From NCBI RefSeq assembly GCF_011605345.1, contig NZ_JAAOXM010000005.1, positions 310,001-374,000 of the forward strand: 64,000 bases of DNA. The letters are read 5' to 3'. A model generated the notes under the pieces. That model was given only the letters and a program-made list of their open reading frames with translations. It ran no database searches and had not been told where the DNA came from. This document shows, one piece after another, positions 53,366-62,994 of this stretch (its first letter is position 1; each line of letters begins with the position of its first letter). The position numbers and the translations under genes are program-made. Source of the stretch: Burkholderia sp. D-99. GTDB lineage: Bacteria > Pseudomonadota > Gammaproteobacteria > Burkholderiales > Burkholderiaceae.

Positions 53366-54808
53366 TCACGCGCACACGCTGCTTGCGACGTCCCCGTCAT
53401 CTGCATCGTCGATCGCGGCCCGCAAGTCGTCGATCGCCACCATCAGCTCGCGGACCTGCCGCAACGACGGGTACTGGTGCAGCACCGCATGCCATTGCGG
53501 CAACGTCAGCAGCGCGTGCCAGACGACGCCGAGGCCATCAGGATCGGCATCCGGCCGCTGCGCGAACGCGCTCGCGTACTCCAGGCTGGCTTGCGCCGAC
53601 AGCAACTGCATCCGGCTTGCGGCGCCCAGCAGGCGCGGCGTCGCGTCTGCGGACGCATCGCAGCAATAGAGCACTTCCTGTTGCAGCGTCGCTTCGTCGG
53701 TCGTCAGCGCCCGCAGCGACGCGCCGTACACGCGCACCGTGCCCTGGTGCGTCTCGAACGAATAGATCGTGTCGGGGTCGGCCTGCGCGAGCAGGTTCAG
53801 GCCGCGCAGCAGGCGCGGCAGATCAGTCGTCGCGGCATCCGCGGACGCTTTCGCTTCGACGAGGAAGCGCACGTTCCATGCTGGCGCCGGGTCATCGCCG
53901 CGCGTGCGTTCGAGCAGGATCGCGTCCCATTCGGTTTTCGCGCGGTCGTGCCGGCCCGGTATCGATGACGGCACCCGCATCGACGTGACCACCCGGTAGG
54001 TACGCTGCTCGTCTACCGCTTCGAGCCTGCGGGCCAGCGCGTCGAGCGCCTGCGCGGCCAGCGCTTCGACGGCTGCGCCGCGCTGCTGCGACGCGACGCC
54101 CTGCGCAACGGCGATCGTGCTGCCTTCGAGCGGCCCCTGGCGGACCCAGAGCGCACGGTAGCGGCGCACGTGCTCGTCCGATGCCAGTGCGTCGACACGC
54201 AGCATGCGTTCGAGCGCGGGGCTGTCTTTCAGCTTGACGATGTCCTGCTCGAACGCGGCATCGGTCGTCATGTCGGGCAGTGCGAGCAGCTGCTGCAGCG
54301 TTGCGTGAAGATCGGCCCACGACGCGGAGGTCACGGCCGCATGCAGTCGCGCGAGCCCGTCGCGTTGCCACGTCTGCGCACTGCGTTCGAGTTTGGCCGG
54401 GTGCGCGATCGCATTGACGGCCGAGTACAGCGCGCGCCGGTCCTGCTCCGCGTGCGCGGACAACGACGCGTATTCGCGCACGCTCGGCGCATCGTGCCGC
54501 AGCACCGCGGCCTGAAAGGCGGGATCGCCGGACTGAGGATCCATCGCGTCGCGGATCATTTGCGCGAGGGCGTCGATGAAGCGCTGCCGCAGTGCCGTGC
54601 CGGGAGACTGGCCGTCTGTCCGCATCCGGCACGCTTCCTCGATCACGATCGCAAGGGCGGTGGCCGGATTCGCGGCGTCGGTCAATGACGACGCGCTGTC
54701 GAGCGGCGGCAGCCGGTAACGACGAGCGACGATGCGCAGGGTTTCGTCGAACAGGGCGGGCAGCGGTGTCAGCGACATGGCGGGCAGGGGCGTGAAAGCG
54801 GTTCGCAT
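53366..54808 (-). CDS. Hypothetical protein with C-terminal PD-(D/E)XK-like motifs
   Basis: A 480-residue protein. Residues 1-230 are helical with no recognised domain. The C-terminal half contains Glu248 (RGAAVEALAAQAL), Asp295 (KTEWDAILLERT) and Glu318-Ala-Lys320 (RFLVEAKAS), the order and spacing of a PD-(D/E)XK fold. This is an inference from motifs, not a family match. An alternative ATG is at 54778. No operon partner is evident. Confidence 0.6.
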   Translation of the reverse strand: MRTAFTPLPAMSLTPLPALFDETLRIVARRYRLPPLDSASSLTDAANPATALAIVIEEACRMRTDGQSPGTALRQRFIDALAQMIRDAMDPQSGDPAFQAAVLRHDAPSVREYASLSAHAEQDRRALYSAVNAIAHPAKLERSAQTWQRDGLARLHAAVTSASWADLHATLQQLLALPDMTTDAAFEQDIVKLKDSPALERMLRVDALASDEHVRRYRALWVRQGPLEGSTIAVAQGVASQQRGAAVEALAAQALDALARRLEAVDEQRTYRVVTSMRVPSSIPGRHDRAKTEWDAILLERTRGDDPAPAWNVRFLVEAKASADAATTDLPRLLRGLNLLAQADPDTIYSFETHQGTVRVYGASLRALTTDEATLQQEVLYCCDASADATPRLLGAASRMQLLSAQASLEYASAFAQRPDADPDGLGVVWHALLTLPQWHAVLHQYPSLRQVRELMVAIDDLRAAIDDADDGDVASSVCA

Positions 54809-54918
54809 GCGCAGCGGGCGGTCCCGTGCGCGTGATGATGTGCAACGTTATCACGGCGCGGCCGAATGGACGGATGGCAGGGCCGTCGCGGCGGCGCAGG
54901 GCGCGATCGCACGCGGCG

Positions 54919-55473
54919 TCAGTCCCGCGCGATGTCTTTGGTCAGCGTCTCGATGGTCAGGGTGCGGTCGCGCGGTGTGCCCACGCCGGCGTCGAACGGG
55001 TAGCCCGACCGTTCCCCGGTTCGCGTATAGCCGCGGCGCAAGTAGAAGTCGATCAGTTCGTGGCGTGCCGACAGGACGACCATGACGGCCTTTCCGATCT
55101 GCCAGCGCCGGCTGGCGAATTGTTCGGCTTCGTTAAGCAACGCCTTGCCGAGCCCGCGATCCTGCATTGACGGGGAAACGGCCAGCGTGCCGATATAGGC
55201 AACGTTGCCGTCTTTCCTGACTTCGACGCAGCCGGCGATCTGCCCTTCCACGTCGGCGACCAGCAGGGCGGAATCCGGTGCGCGCAACGTATCGACGAGC
55301 TGTGACGACGCAATCCGCGGGCCGTCGACGAGCGATGCTTCGTGTGTCCATCCTGCTGCAGTCGCTGCCGGGCGGTAGGCTGAATTGATCAGTTGAACGA
55401 GCGCGTCGACATCGTGCCCGTTCGCCGTCCGGTAGCGGGTGGCGCCTTTGATCGGGCCCGTGGGTTCATCCAT
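54919..55473 (-). CDS. GNAT-family N-acetyltransferase
   Basis: A 184-residue GNAT. Motif A is VAYIGTLAVSPSMQDRGLGKALLNEAE, with the acetyl-CoA loop QDRGLG, and LIDFYLRRGYTRTGER is motif B. The ATG at 55473 was chosen; the longer frame to 55593 has no domain similarity. Substrate unknown. It stands alone, divergent from the EamA gene. Confidence 0.85.
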   Translation of the reverse strand: MDEPTGPIKGATRYRTANGHDVDALVQLINSAYRPAATAAGWTHEASLVDGPRIASSQLVDTLRAPDSALLVADVEGQIAGCVEVRKDGNVAYIGTLAVSPSMQDRGLGKALLNEAEQFASRRWQIGKAVMVVLSARHELIDFYLRRGYTRTGERSGYPFDAGVGTPRDRTLTIETLTKDIARD

Positions 55474-55687
55474 TGAAGTCACTCCGTTGCCGTTGTCGCG
55501 GTTTGTCCTGGATGTCACGTCGTCCAAGGATAGTTGAACGGTCGGACGGCGTCGACCGGCGACCTGCGATCGGTGCGGCCATTCAACCGGCAATCCACAT
55601 TTCGCGTCACGCTGAAGCGTTCGCGCCAGACCGGCGGCATCATCTGCTTATGCGACCCGTGCCGAGCGGGCCGATCCCAACCTCGTC

Positions 55688-56635
55688 ATGGACTGCGAAC
55701 GCGAACCTCCCGACATGCTGCAGCCCGTCATGCCCCGCAGCCACCCCGCCATCGCGGACCTGCTCCTGCTCGTCACGCTTTCGACGTTATGGGGCGCGTC
55801 CTACACGTTCATCCGGATCGGCGTCGCGACCATTCCGCCGCTGACGCTGATCGCCGCGCGGACCTTGATCGCAGGCTCGGTGCTGCTGCTGTGGATGCGC
55901 GTCACGCGCATTCCGATGCCGCGCGATCTCGCGGTCTGGCGTCGCTTCTTCGTGCAGGCGCTGTTGAATAGCGTCGTACCGTTCACGCTGATCGCGTGGG
56001 CCGAACGTTCGGTCGAAGCCGGTCTCGCGACGATCCTCAATTCCGCGTCACCCGTTCTCGCGTTCGTCGGCACCTGGCTGATTACCCGCCATGAACCGCT
56101 GACGCCGAGGAAGCTGTTCGGCGTCGTCGCCGGGCTCGTCGGCATCTCGCTGGTGGTCGGCGTCAGCGCGTTCGAGGGACTCGGGCGACAACTCGTGCCG
56201 CAACTGGCGATCGTCGCGGCCACCGTCTGCTACGCGGGCGCAGCGATCTACGGCCGGGGCTTCAGCGGATTGTCGCCCGCAGCGCCCGCCGCCGGCTCGC
56301 TGATCGTCGGCGCGATCGTGCTGGTGCCTGCCAGCCTCGCCGTCGACCATCCGTGGACGCTTCATCCATCACCGCAATCGCTGATCGCGCTGGCGGCGCT
56401 CGCGGTCTTCTCGACCGCGCTCGCGTTCGTCATCTACTTCCGGCTCGTGCAGACGCTCGGTTCGGTCGGCACGACGGCGCAGGCCTATCTGCGTGTGCCG
56501 ATCGGTGTCGGCATCAGCATGGCGCTGCTCGGGGAATCGCTGTCGGCATCGGCGTGGCGGGGGCTCGCTTGCGTCGTCGCGGGTGTGGCCGCGATGACGT
56601 TGCCGTCGCGACAGCGCGCGCAGCCACGCACCTGA
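55688..56635 (+). CDS. EamA/DMT-family exporter
   Basis: A 315-residue, ten-helix DMT transporter. TLWGASYTFIRIGVATIPPLTLIAARTLIA opens the first EamA repeat (read in two segments TLWGASYTFIRIG and PLTLIAARTLIAG), and the second repeat starts at AATVCYAGAAIYGRGF. ATG codons at 55715 or 55730 in frame are alternatives that remove a polar leader. A heptanucleotide tandem repeat begins 45 bases after the stop. Confidence 0.85.
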   Translation: MDCEREPPDMLQPVMPRSHPAIADLLLLVTLSTLWGASYTFIRIGVATIPPLTLIAARTLIAGSVLLLWMRVTRIPMPRDLAVWRRFFVQALLNSVVPFTLIAWAERSVEAGLATILNSASPVLAFVGTWLITRHEPLTPRKLFGVVAGLVGISLVVGVSAFEGLGRQLVPQLAIVAATVCYAGAAIYGRGFSGLSPAAPAAGSLIVGAIVLVPASLAVDHPWTLHPSPQSLIALAALAVFSTALAFVIYFRLVQTLGSVGTTAQAYLRVPIGVGISMALLGESLSASAWRGLACVVAGVAAMTLPSRQRAQPRT

Positions 56636-56680
56636 CTCCTGCCACGAAGCCGGCCGCGCAACGGTCGCGGCCGTCGCGCT

Positions 56681-56799
56681 GCGATCAGCGATCAGCGACC
56701 GGCGACCGGCGACCGGCGACCGGCGACCGGCGACCGGCGACCGGCGACCGGCGACCGGCGATCAGCGATCAGCGATCAGCGATCAGCGATCAGCGACCG
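56681..56799. repeat. 17-unit heptanucleotide tandem repeat
   Basis: Seventeen uninterrupted 7-base units in 119 bases, using two versions: GCGATCA (units 1-2), GCGACCG (units 3-11), GCGATCA (units 12-16), GCGACCG (unit 17). It lies between the stop codons of two convergent genes, so it is not in an annotated coding region. The blocks of one version suggest slippage or local conversion. Confidence 0.9.
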
Positions 56800-56831
56800 G
56801 CGCGATCAGCCGCGCCCGCGTGCCGCGCGCA

Positions 56832-57593
56832 TCACGCCGTCAACGTCACCGACAAACTGCCGAGCTCGTCGAAACGGACCGTCAGCGCATCGCCGAGCGG
56901 CACGTCGATCGCGCCCGCATACGAACCGGTCGTCACGATCTGCCCGGCGCGCACGGGGTCGCCCCGCGACGCGAGGAAGTTGACGAGCCACACCAGCGGC
57001 TTCAGCGGATCGCCGTCCGGATGGCGGCCGTCGATCGCGCGGTTCAGCGCGCCTTCGAACGACAGCGCCAGCGTCTCGAGCGGCACGTTCAGCCCGTCGG
57101 GCACGACCGGGCCGACGCACAGCCCCTGGTTGAACTGCCCGTCGGCCAGCAGTTCGAACTTCGACGCGCGCGTGGGCTCCGCATAGCGGCAGCCGAGCAC
57201 CTCGAGCACGATGCGCACTTCGCGGATCGCGTCGCGCACGGCCTGTTCGTCGTACGGCTGATCGCGCGCGGGCAGGTCGCGATCGAGCACGAACGCGATT
57301 TCCGGTTCGATCCGCACGATCGGGCCGCCGACGACGCGGTACGGCGCATCGGCCTCGCGGATCGTCGACGCGAAGATCGGCGCGAGGATCACGCGGTCGG
57401 GCGGCGGCAGCGCGCATTTCCATCCGCCGACGGGTTCGCCGAGCAGGTCGGCCACGCGCTGCTGGATCGCGAGCGCGGTCTCGACGTTCTCGGGACGCAG
57501 CGCATCGGGCAGCAGCGGGCCGGGCGAGCCGGCATGGCGGGCGGCGACGAGATGCTGGGCGGCGCCGTCCACGCGTTCGGTAGTCGTTGTCAT
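56832..57593 (-). CDS. 2-keto-4-pentenoate hydratase-type FAH-fold enzyme
   Basis: A 253-residue member of the MhpD/HpaH/DmpE hydratase group. Segments GEPVGGWKCALPPPD, IVRIEPEIAFVLDRDLPARD and WLVNFLASRGDPVRAGQIVTTGS carry the Glu-rich metal site and lysine of the family. It hydrates a 2-hydroxypentadienoate-type dienol in aromatic catabolism, but no other ring-cleavage gene is nearby. The ATG at 57593 is preferred; the frame extends to 57908 without similarity. Confidence 0.78.
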   Translation of the reverse strand: MTTTTERVDGAAQHLVAARHAGSPGPLLPDALRPENVETALAIQQRVADLLGEPVGGWKCALPPPDRVILAPIFASTIREADAPYRVVGGPIVRIEPEIAFVLDRDLPARDQPYDEQAVRDAIREVRIVLEVLGCRYAEPTRASKFELLADGQFNQGLCVGPVVPDGLNVPLETLALSFEGALNRAIDGRHPDGDPLKPLVWLVNFLASRGDPVRAGQIVTTGSYAGAIDVPLGDALTVRFDELGSLSVTLTA

Positions 57594-57764
57594 GTCGGTT
57601 GAGCGAGTTGAAAGTGGGCCGGCAAATAAGGGCCGGACGAAAGTCGCACATCCGATGATAGCGCCTTCGGCGCGATGATCGCTCGATCCTGGTGCGCACG
57701 GACGGCTCACCGCGGTCGCGACACGCCCCGGGATATCCCCTAGACGATCGATTCGCCCCGGCGC

Positions 57765-57811
57765 TTGCAAGTCGGGCAGGTTGTACGACACAATAGGGAA
57801 AGCGCTTTCCC
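57765..57811 (+). promoter_or_regulatory. Promoter and perfect LacI-type operator of the galactonate-type operon
   Basis: GGGAAAGCGCTTTCCC (57796-57811) is a perfect 16-base palindrome with the central CG typical of LacI/GalR-family operators. TTGCAA (57765-57770) and CACAAT (57789-57794), spacer 18, form a promoter that places the operator over the start site. The binding-protein gene starts 145 bases downstream. No LacI-family gene lies in the window. Confidence 0.7.
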
Positions 57812-57956
57812 AGATGAATCGAACGACGGGGAAACGCTGGTTTCCGGCGCGAGGGATCGCAGCCGGTTCCCATGCCGCACGGCCCGGCGGCCGCACGTCG
57901 CTGGGCACACGCCATCGGCCGTGCGCAACGATTCGACAACAACGTGGAGACAGCAG

Positions 57957-59192
57957 ATGTTCAACAGGCTTCGGGCGGTAACTTTCGCAGTCCTTTCAGT
58001 GCTGGCGGCGCAGGTGTGCGCCGCGCCGGTCACGCTCGACGTGACGGGCTGGAAGGGCGGCGGCGCCGAGCCCGCCAACATGGCGGCGCTGATCGCGAAG
58101 TTCGAGAAGGAAAACCCCGACATCAAGGTCAAGTTCGAATACATGTCGCGCAACGACACGACGACGGTCGTGTCGTCGCGGCTGCAGGGCGGCAACGGGC
58201 CCGACGTGTTGATGGTCGACCGCGAGCTGATGCGGCAGTGGCAGGGCGCGCACCAGTTGCTGGACCTCAGCGGCGAGAAGTGGGTGCCGACGATCTGGCG
58301 CGGCGTGCGTAACCACACGCAGATCGGCGGGAAGACCTACATGCTGCCGATGGAACTGGTCGGCATCGGCCTGTTCGCGAACCTCGACCTGTTCAAGCGC
58401 GCGGGCATCGCGACGGTGCCGACCGATGTCGATCAGTTGAAGGCGGCGTGCGGGAAGCTCGCGGCGGCCGGCATCACGCCGATGCTGCTGCCCGCGAAGG
58501 AAGGCTGGGCGCCCGCGGCGCTCGTGATCGCGTCGGGGCTTGCAGCCGGCGGCGGCGACGCGGATGCGCGCGCCGAGTCGTTCGTCGGCGCGGGCAGTGC
58601 GCGCTTCGCGGCCGATCCGGCGTTCAAGCAGTCGATGGCCGCGCTGAAGGTGCTCGCGGACGCGAAGTGCTTCGTGCCGCGCCTGAACAATGGCGTGAGC
58701 GCATGGAGCACGGGGCTCACCGAGTTCCAGGCCGGCCGCGTCGCGATGATGCCGCAGGGCGCATGGAATATCGCGAAGTTCAGTGCGACGAAGGGGCTCA
58801 CGTTCCAGTTCGCGCCGCTGCCGGCGCTCGTGCCCGGCAACGGGCCCGTCGCGCTCGACATGCTCGGCACCGCGTGGGCGATCAACGCGGCGTCGCACCA
58901 GGCCGACGCCGCGAAGAAGTGGCTCGCGTTCTGGGCGCGCCCCGACAACGACCGCCAGTTCCTTGACGCGGAAGCCGGGTTCAGCCCGTTCGAGGGCGGC
59001 ACCGACGCGATGCCGCCGCAGGCGCAGCCGTATGCGGCCGCGCAGAAGAACGGGCACGTCGTGCTGTATCCGAAGGGCGTGTGGGCCGGCTCGCTGTTCA
59101 CGGCGATCTGGAATTCGATGTCCGCGTATTTCCTCGACATCAGTCAGGACCCGGCGAAGCTGCTCGCCCGTTGGGATGCGGCCGCGCGATGA
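57957..59192 (+). CDS. ABC sugar-type substrate-binding protein
   Basis: A 411-residue periplasmic binding protein. A signal peptide covers about residues 1-22 (LSVLAAQVCA-APV). The mature part has the family-1 extracellular solute-binding pattern (AALIAKFEKENPDIKVKFEYM, GNGPDVLMVDRELM, FQAGRVAMMPQGAWNIAKF). Its operon encodes galactonate-type catabolism, so a sugar acid or an aldose is the likely ligand. First gene behind the LacI-type operator. Confidence 0.88.
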   Translation: MFNRLRAVTFAVLSVLAAQVCAAPVTLDVTGWKGGGAEPANMAALIAKFEKENPDIKVKFEYMSRNDTTTVVSSRLQGGNGPDVLMVDRELMRQWQGAHQLLDLSGEKWVPTIWRGVRNHTQIGGKTYMLPMELVGIGLFANLDLFKRAGIATVPTDVDQLKAACGKLAAAGITPMLLPAKEGWAPAALVIASGLAAGGGDADARAESFVGAGSARFAADPAFKQSMAALKVLADAKCFVPRLNNGVSAWSTGLTEFQAGRVAMMPQGAWNIAKFSATKGLTFQFAPLPALVPGNGPVALDMLGTAWAINAASHQADAAKKWLAFWARPDNDRQFLDAEAGFSPFEGGTDAMPPQAQPYAAAQKNGHVVLYPKGVWAGSLFTAIWNSMSAYFLDISQDPAKLLARWDAAAR

Positions 59193-59262
59193 ACCGCCCG
59201 TCCGCTGACATTTCCCGTGCCGCGCGATCGCGCACGGCACGGTTTGACGAAGGAGGCGCGCG

Positions 59263-60132
59263 ATGAAGCGCAACCGGACCTTGCTGTGGTGCGCCGTGCC
59301 GGCGCTCGCGCTATACGCGCTGCTGAGCCTGTATCCGCTGTTCAAGGCCGCGCGGATGAGCCTGACGGATTTCTCCGGGGTGGGCGATGCGCACTGGATC
59401 GGGCTCGCGAACTACGCGGCGGCGTTTCGCGATCCCGCGAGCTTGCATACGCTCGTCGTCACGTTCGCGTACGCGGCGATCGTCGTGATCGTGCAGAACG
59501 GGCTCGGGCTGCTGTTCGCGGCGTTGTTGTTCTCGCTGCCGCGGTTGCGCGGCGCGTTGCGCGTCGGGCTGCTCGTGCCGAGCATGTTCTCAGCGGTGAT
59601 CGCCGGGTTCGTGTGGGAGTACCTGTACTCGCCGCTCGGCGGCGGCATCAACGAACTGCTGCATCTCGTGCATCTCGACGCGCTGCAACAGGTGTGGCTC
59701 GGCGATCCGTCGGTCACGCTGCCGGCCGTCACGGCCGTGCATGTGTGGATGTACGTCGGTTATTCGACGGCGATCTTCCTGGCCGGCTACCTGAACATTC
59801 CGACGGAGCTGCACGACGCGGCGAAGCTCGACGGCGCGAATGCGTGGGTGCGCTTCACGCGCATCGACCTGCCGCTGCTCGCGCCGGCGTTCACCGTGAA
59901 CATCACGCTGAGCACGATCGGCACGCTGAAGACCTTCGAGCTGCCGCTCGTGCTCACCAACGGCGGGCCGGACGGCGCGACGACCACGCTCGGGCTGCAG
60001 ATCTTCCACAGCCTGTTCAACGACTACAAGTTCGGCTTCGCGAGCGCGCTGTCGATGATCATGCTCGCGATCGTCGTGGTGGTCGCCACCACGCAGAACA
60101 CGATCCTGCGCCGCCGGGAGGACAACCTGTGA
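59263..60132 (+). CDS. ABC sugar transporter permease (MalF/UgpA type)
   Basis: A 289-residue, six-helix permease. LALYALLSLYPLFKAARMSLTDF starts it, and the EAA loop is ELHDAAKLDGANAWVRFTRIDLP. GAGGAG-like AAGGAGG lies nine bases before the ATG. Its end overlaps the second permease gene by four bases in a GTGA arrangement. Confidence 0.9.
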   Translation: MKRNRTLLWCAVPALALYALLSLYPLFKAARMSLTDFSGVGDAHWIGLANYAAAFRDPASLHTLVVTFAYAAIVVIVQNGLGLLFAALLFSLPRLRGALRVGLLVPSMFSAVIAGFVWEYLYSPLGGGINELLHLVHLDALQQVWLGDPSVTLPAVTAVHVWMYVGYSTAIFLAGYLNIPTELHDAAKLDGANAWVRFTRIDLPLLAPAFTVNITLSTIGTLKTFELPLVLTNGGPDGATTTLGLQIFHSLFNDYKFGFASALSMIMLAIVVVVATTQNTILRRREDNL

Positions 60133-61031
60133 ACGTCATCCGTCAACGCTTTCATGCGGACCGTCCGTCCGCCGGCACGTCGGGCGGCGGGCTGCGCGCG
60201 AGCGCGCTGCTGCACCGCATGCCGGGGTTCGCACGGCTCGTCGCCGCGATCGCGATCGTCGCGATCGTGCTGCTGCCGACGATCTACATGGTGCTGATGT
60301 CGCTGCGCACCGGCGACGACATCATCGCGCGACCGCTCGGGCTGCCCGATCATGTGTTCTTCGGCAACTACGCGGCCGTGTTCACGCAGATGAACTACTG
60401 GCGCAGCGTCGCGAACACGATCGGCATCACGCTCGCGGTCACGTTTCTCGTCGCGCTGCTGTCGTCGCTCGCGGCCTATCCGCTGGCACGCGTGAAGGGC
60501 CGGCTGTCGAATGCGGTCTACATCGTGCTGACGCTCGGCCTGACGATCCCGATGTTCGTGAGCCTGACGCCGCTGTACGTGCTGTTCCGCGATCTCCACC
60601 TGCTCAACACGTATCTCGGCGTCGTGCTCGCGTACACCGTGCAGAGCCTGCCGCTCGGCGTGTTCTTCTACACGAGCTTCCTGAAGCGCATCCCGCTCGA
60701 ACTCGAGGAGGCCGCGGTGATGGACGGCTGCAGCCCGCTGCAGGTGTACTGGTACATCGTGCTGCCTCTGCTGCGGCCGATCACGGGCACGCTCGCGATG
60801 TTCGTCACGCTGTCGGTGTGGAACGACCTCGTCTATCCGCTGCTGTTCCTGACCGACTCGTCGAAGTTCACGATCACGGTCGCGGTGTTCCGCTTCATCG
60901 GCACCAACGACATCGATCCGACCAAGCTGTTCCCGGCAGCCGTGATGGGCACGCTGCCGCTGCTCGTGCTGTTCTTCATTCTCCAGCGCAGGATCGTCGC
61001 AGGCATCACGGCCGGCGCGGTCAAGGGGTGA
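60129..61031 (+). CDS. ABC sugar transporter permease (MalG/UgpE type)
   Basis: A 300-residue, six-helix permease. The EAA loop reads ELEEAAVMDGCSPLQVYWYIVLP, with FVTLSVWNDLVYPLLF after it, as in MalG/UgpE. The start is a GTG at 60129 overlapping the first permease stop. A polar N-terminal extension of about 35 residues precedes the first helix. Confidence 0.9.
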   Translation: MNVIRQRFHADRPSAGTSGGGLRASALLHRMPGFARLVAAIAIVAIVLLPTIYMVLMSLRTGDDIIARPLGLPDHVFFGNYAAVFTQMNYWRSVANTIGITLAVTFLVALLSSLAAYPLARVKGRLSNAVYIVLTLGLTIPMFVSLTPLYVLFRDLHLLNTYLGVVLAYTVQSLPLGVFFYTSFLKRIPLELEEAAVMDGCSPLQVYWYIVLPLLRPITGTLAMFVTLSVWNDLVYPLLFLTDSSKFTITVAVFRFIGTNDIDPTKLFPAAVMGTLPLLVLFFILQRRIVAGITAGAVKG

Positions 61032-61035
61032 CCTC

Positions 61036-61821
61036 ATGAATCCATTCGAATCGCTCGACGGCCGCGTGGTCGTCGTCACCGGCGGCGGCGACGGCATCGG
61101 CCTCGGCATCGTCGAAGTGCTTGCGTCATGCGGCGCGCAGGTGGTCGTCGCGGAGAAGAACGCCGCGCGCGCCGATGCGGTGCGCGAACGGCTCGGCGGC
61201 CGCGACGCGCTGTTCGTCGAAACCGATGTGGCCGACCCGGCGAGCGTGACCGCGCTGTTCGAACGCGTCGATGCGCATCACGGCCGGCTCGACGGGCTCG
61301 TGAACAACGCGGGCATCACGCTGCACGGCCCGTTCGACGCGTTCTCGCTCGACGACTGCGACCGCCTGTACCGCACCAACCTGCGCGCGATGTTCCAGTG
61401 CGCGCAGCTCGCGGCGCCGCGCATCGCGCGCGCGGGCGGCGGCGCGATCGTCAACATCGCGTCGAATCATGCGGGCGCGAGCGTGCCCGGCTTCGAGATG
61501 TATGCGGCGACCAAGGGCGGCATCGTCGCGATGTCGCGTGCGATGGCGACGAGCCTCGCGCCGCAGCGCATCCGCGTCAACACGCTGAGCCCCGGTTTCA
61601 CGCTGAACGCGCCGATCGGCGCGGCGCTCGAGCGCGATCCCGCGCTGCTCGACGCGTATCGCGCGCTGCATCCCGCGCAGCGCATCAACGAGCCGGCCGA
61701 TATCGGCCGCATCGCCGCGTTCCTGCTGTCGGACGCGGCGATCGGCATCGCCGGCGCGGATCTTGTCGCCGACAACGGTATGTCGGCGCTGCTGTTCAAC
61801 CGCACCCGTTCCTCCACATGA
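61036..61821 (+). CDS. Short-chain dehydrogenase, sugar-type
   Basis: A 261-residue classical SDR. TGGGDGIG (residues 15-22), NNAG (90-93), Ser143, and Tyr156-x-x-x-Lys160 (MYAATKGG) are all present. Within this operon it could oxidise the imported aldose (for example galactose or fucose) at C1 to the lactone, supplying DgoD, but no lactonase gene is seen. It starts four bases after the permease and overlaps dgoD by four bases. Confidence 0.88.
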   Translation: MNPFESLDGRVVVVTGGGDGIGLGIVEVLASCGAQVVVAEKNAARADAVRERLGGRDALFVETDVADPASVTALFERVDAHHGRLDGLVNNAGITLHGPFDAFSLDDCDRLYRTNLRAMFQCAQLAAPRIARAGGGAIVNIASNHAGASVPGFEMYAATKGGIVAMSRAMATSLAPQRIRVNTLSPGFTLNAPIGAALERDPALLDAYRALHPAQRINEPADIGRIAAFLLSDAAIGIAGADLVADNGMSALLFNRTRSST

Positions 61822-62963
61822 AGATCACCGAAATCGAAACATTCGCGGTCGCGCCGCGCTGGCAGTTCGTGAAGGTCAGCACCGACGAGGGCCTGGCCGG
61901 CTGGGGCGAGCCGATCGTCGAAGGGCGCGCGGCCACCACGGCCGCCGCCGTGCACGAACTCGCCGACTACCTGATCGGCCGCGACCCGCGCCACATCGAG
62001 GACCTGTTCCAGGTCATGTATCGCGGCGGCTTCTATCGCGGCGGCCCGATCCTGACGAGCGCGATCTCGGGCATCGAGCAGGCACTGTGGGACATCAAGG
62101 CGCGCGCGCTCGGCGTACCCGTCTACGACCTGCTCGGCGGCCCGGTGCGCGAGAAGGCACGCGTGTATGCGCACGTGAAGGGCGATACGCCGGAAGAGAT
62201 GGCCGCGAACGCGCGGCAGCTCGTCGAGGCCGGCTATACCGCGTTGAAGATGGGCGTGGTCAACGCGACCGACTGGATCGAGTCGCCTGCTGCGATCGAC
62301 CGCGCGGTCGCGCGCTTCGGTACGGTGCGCGATGCGATCGGCAAGGAGGTCGGGCTCGGTATCGATTTCCACGGCCGCGTGCGCCGCCCCGTCGCGAAGG
62401 CGCTAGCAAAAGCGCTCGCGCCGTTCGACCCGATGTTCTACGAGGAATTGCTGCTGCCCGAGCACAACGATGCGCTGCGCGAAGTCGCACGCGACTGCGC
62501 GGTGCCGCTCGCGACCGGCGAACGGCTGTTCACGCGCTGGCAGTTCAAGGAGCTGCTGCAGGAAGGCGTCGTCGACATCGTGCAGCCCGACGTGAGCCAC
62601 ACGGGCGGGATCTGGGAGCTGCGCAAGATCGCGGCGATGGCCGAGGCGTACGACGTCGCGGTCGCGCCGCATTGCCCGCTCGGGCCGTTGACGCTCGCGG
62701 CGTCGCTGCAGATCGATTTCTGCACGCCGAACGCGTTCATCCAGGAGCAGTCGACCAATGTGGCCTATCACGACGACAACGCGATGTACGCGTACACGCG
62801 CGGCATCCCGTTCGCGTTCGACGCGGGCTACGTCGCGCGCCCGGGCGCGCCGGGGCTCGGCGTCGAGATCGACGAGGCGAAGGTGAGGGAAGCCGCCGCG
62901 ATGGGGCACCGCTGGCGCAACCCGGTGTGGCGTCGCGAGGATGGCTCGGTCGCCGAATGGTAA
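61818..62963 (+). CDS. dgoD: D-galactonate dehydratase
   Basis: A 381-residue enolase-superfamily enzyme (E. coli DgoD has 382). Metal ligands Asp183 (GIDFHGRV), Glu209 (MFYEEL) and Glu235 (ATGERLF), and active-site His185, His285 (APHCPLGP) and Glu310 (FIQEQS), fall at the same numbers as in E. coli DgoD. It dehydrates D-galactonate to 2-keto-3-deoxy-galactonate. The related enzyme classes (fuconate, arabinonate) cannot be fully excluded, but residue agreement with DgoD is close. The downstream kinase and aldolase are not in the window. Confidence 0.88.
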   Translation: MKITEIETFAVAPRWQFVKVSTDEGLAGWGEPIVEGRAATTAAAVHELADYLIGRDPRHIEDLFQVMYRGGFYRGGPILTSAISGIEQALWDIKARALGVPVYDLLGGPVREKARVYAHVKGDTPEEMAANARQLVEAGYTALKMGVVNATDWIESPAAIDRAVARFGTVRDAIGKEVGLGIDFHGRVRRPVAKALAKALAPFDPMFYEELLLPEHNDALREVARDCAVPLATGERLFTRWQFKELLQEGVVDIVQPDVSHTGGIWELRKIAAMAEAYDVAVAPHCPLGPLTLAASLQIDFCTPNAFIQEQSTNVAYHDDNAMYAYTRGIPFAFDAGYVARPGAPGLGVEIDEAKVREAAAMGHRWRNPVWRREDGSVAEW

Positions 62964-62994
62964 GCGGCACGAACGGACGAGGAGAAACCCAATC

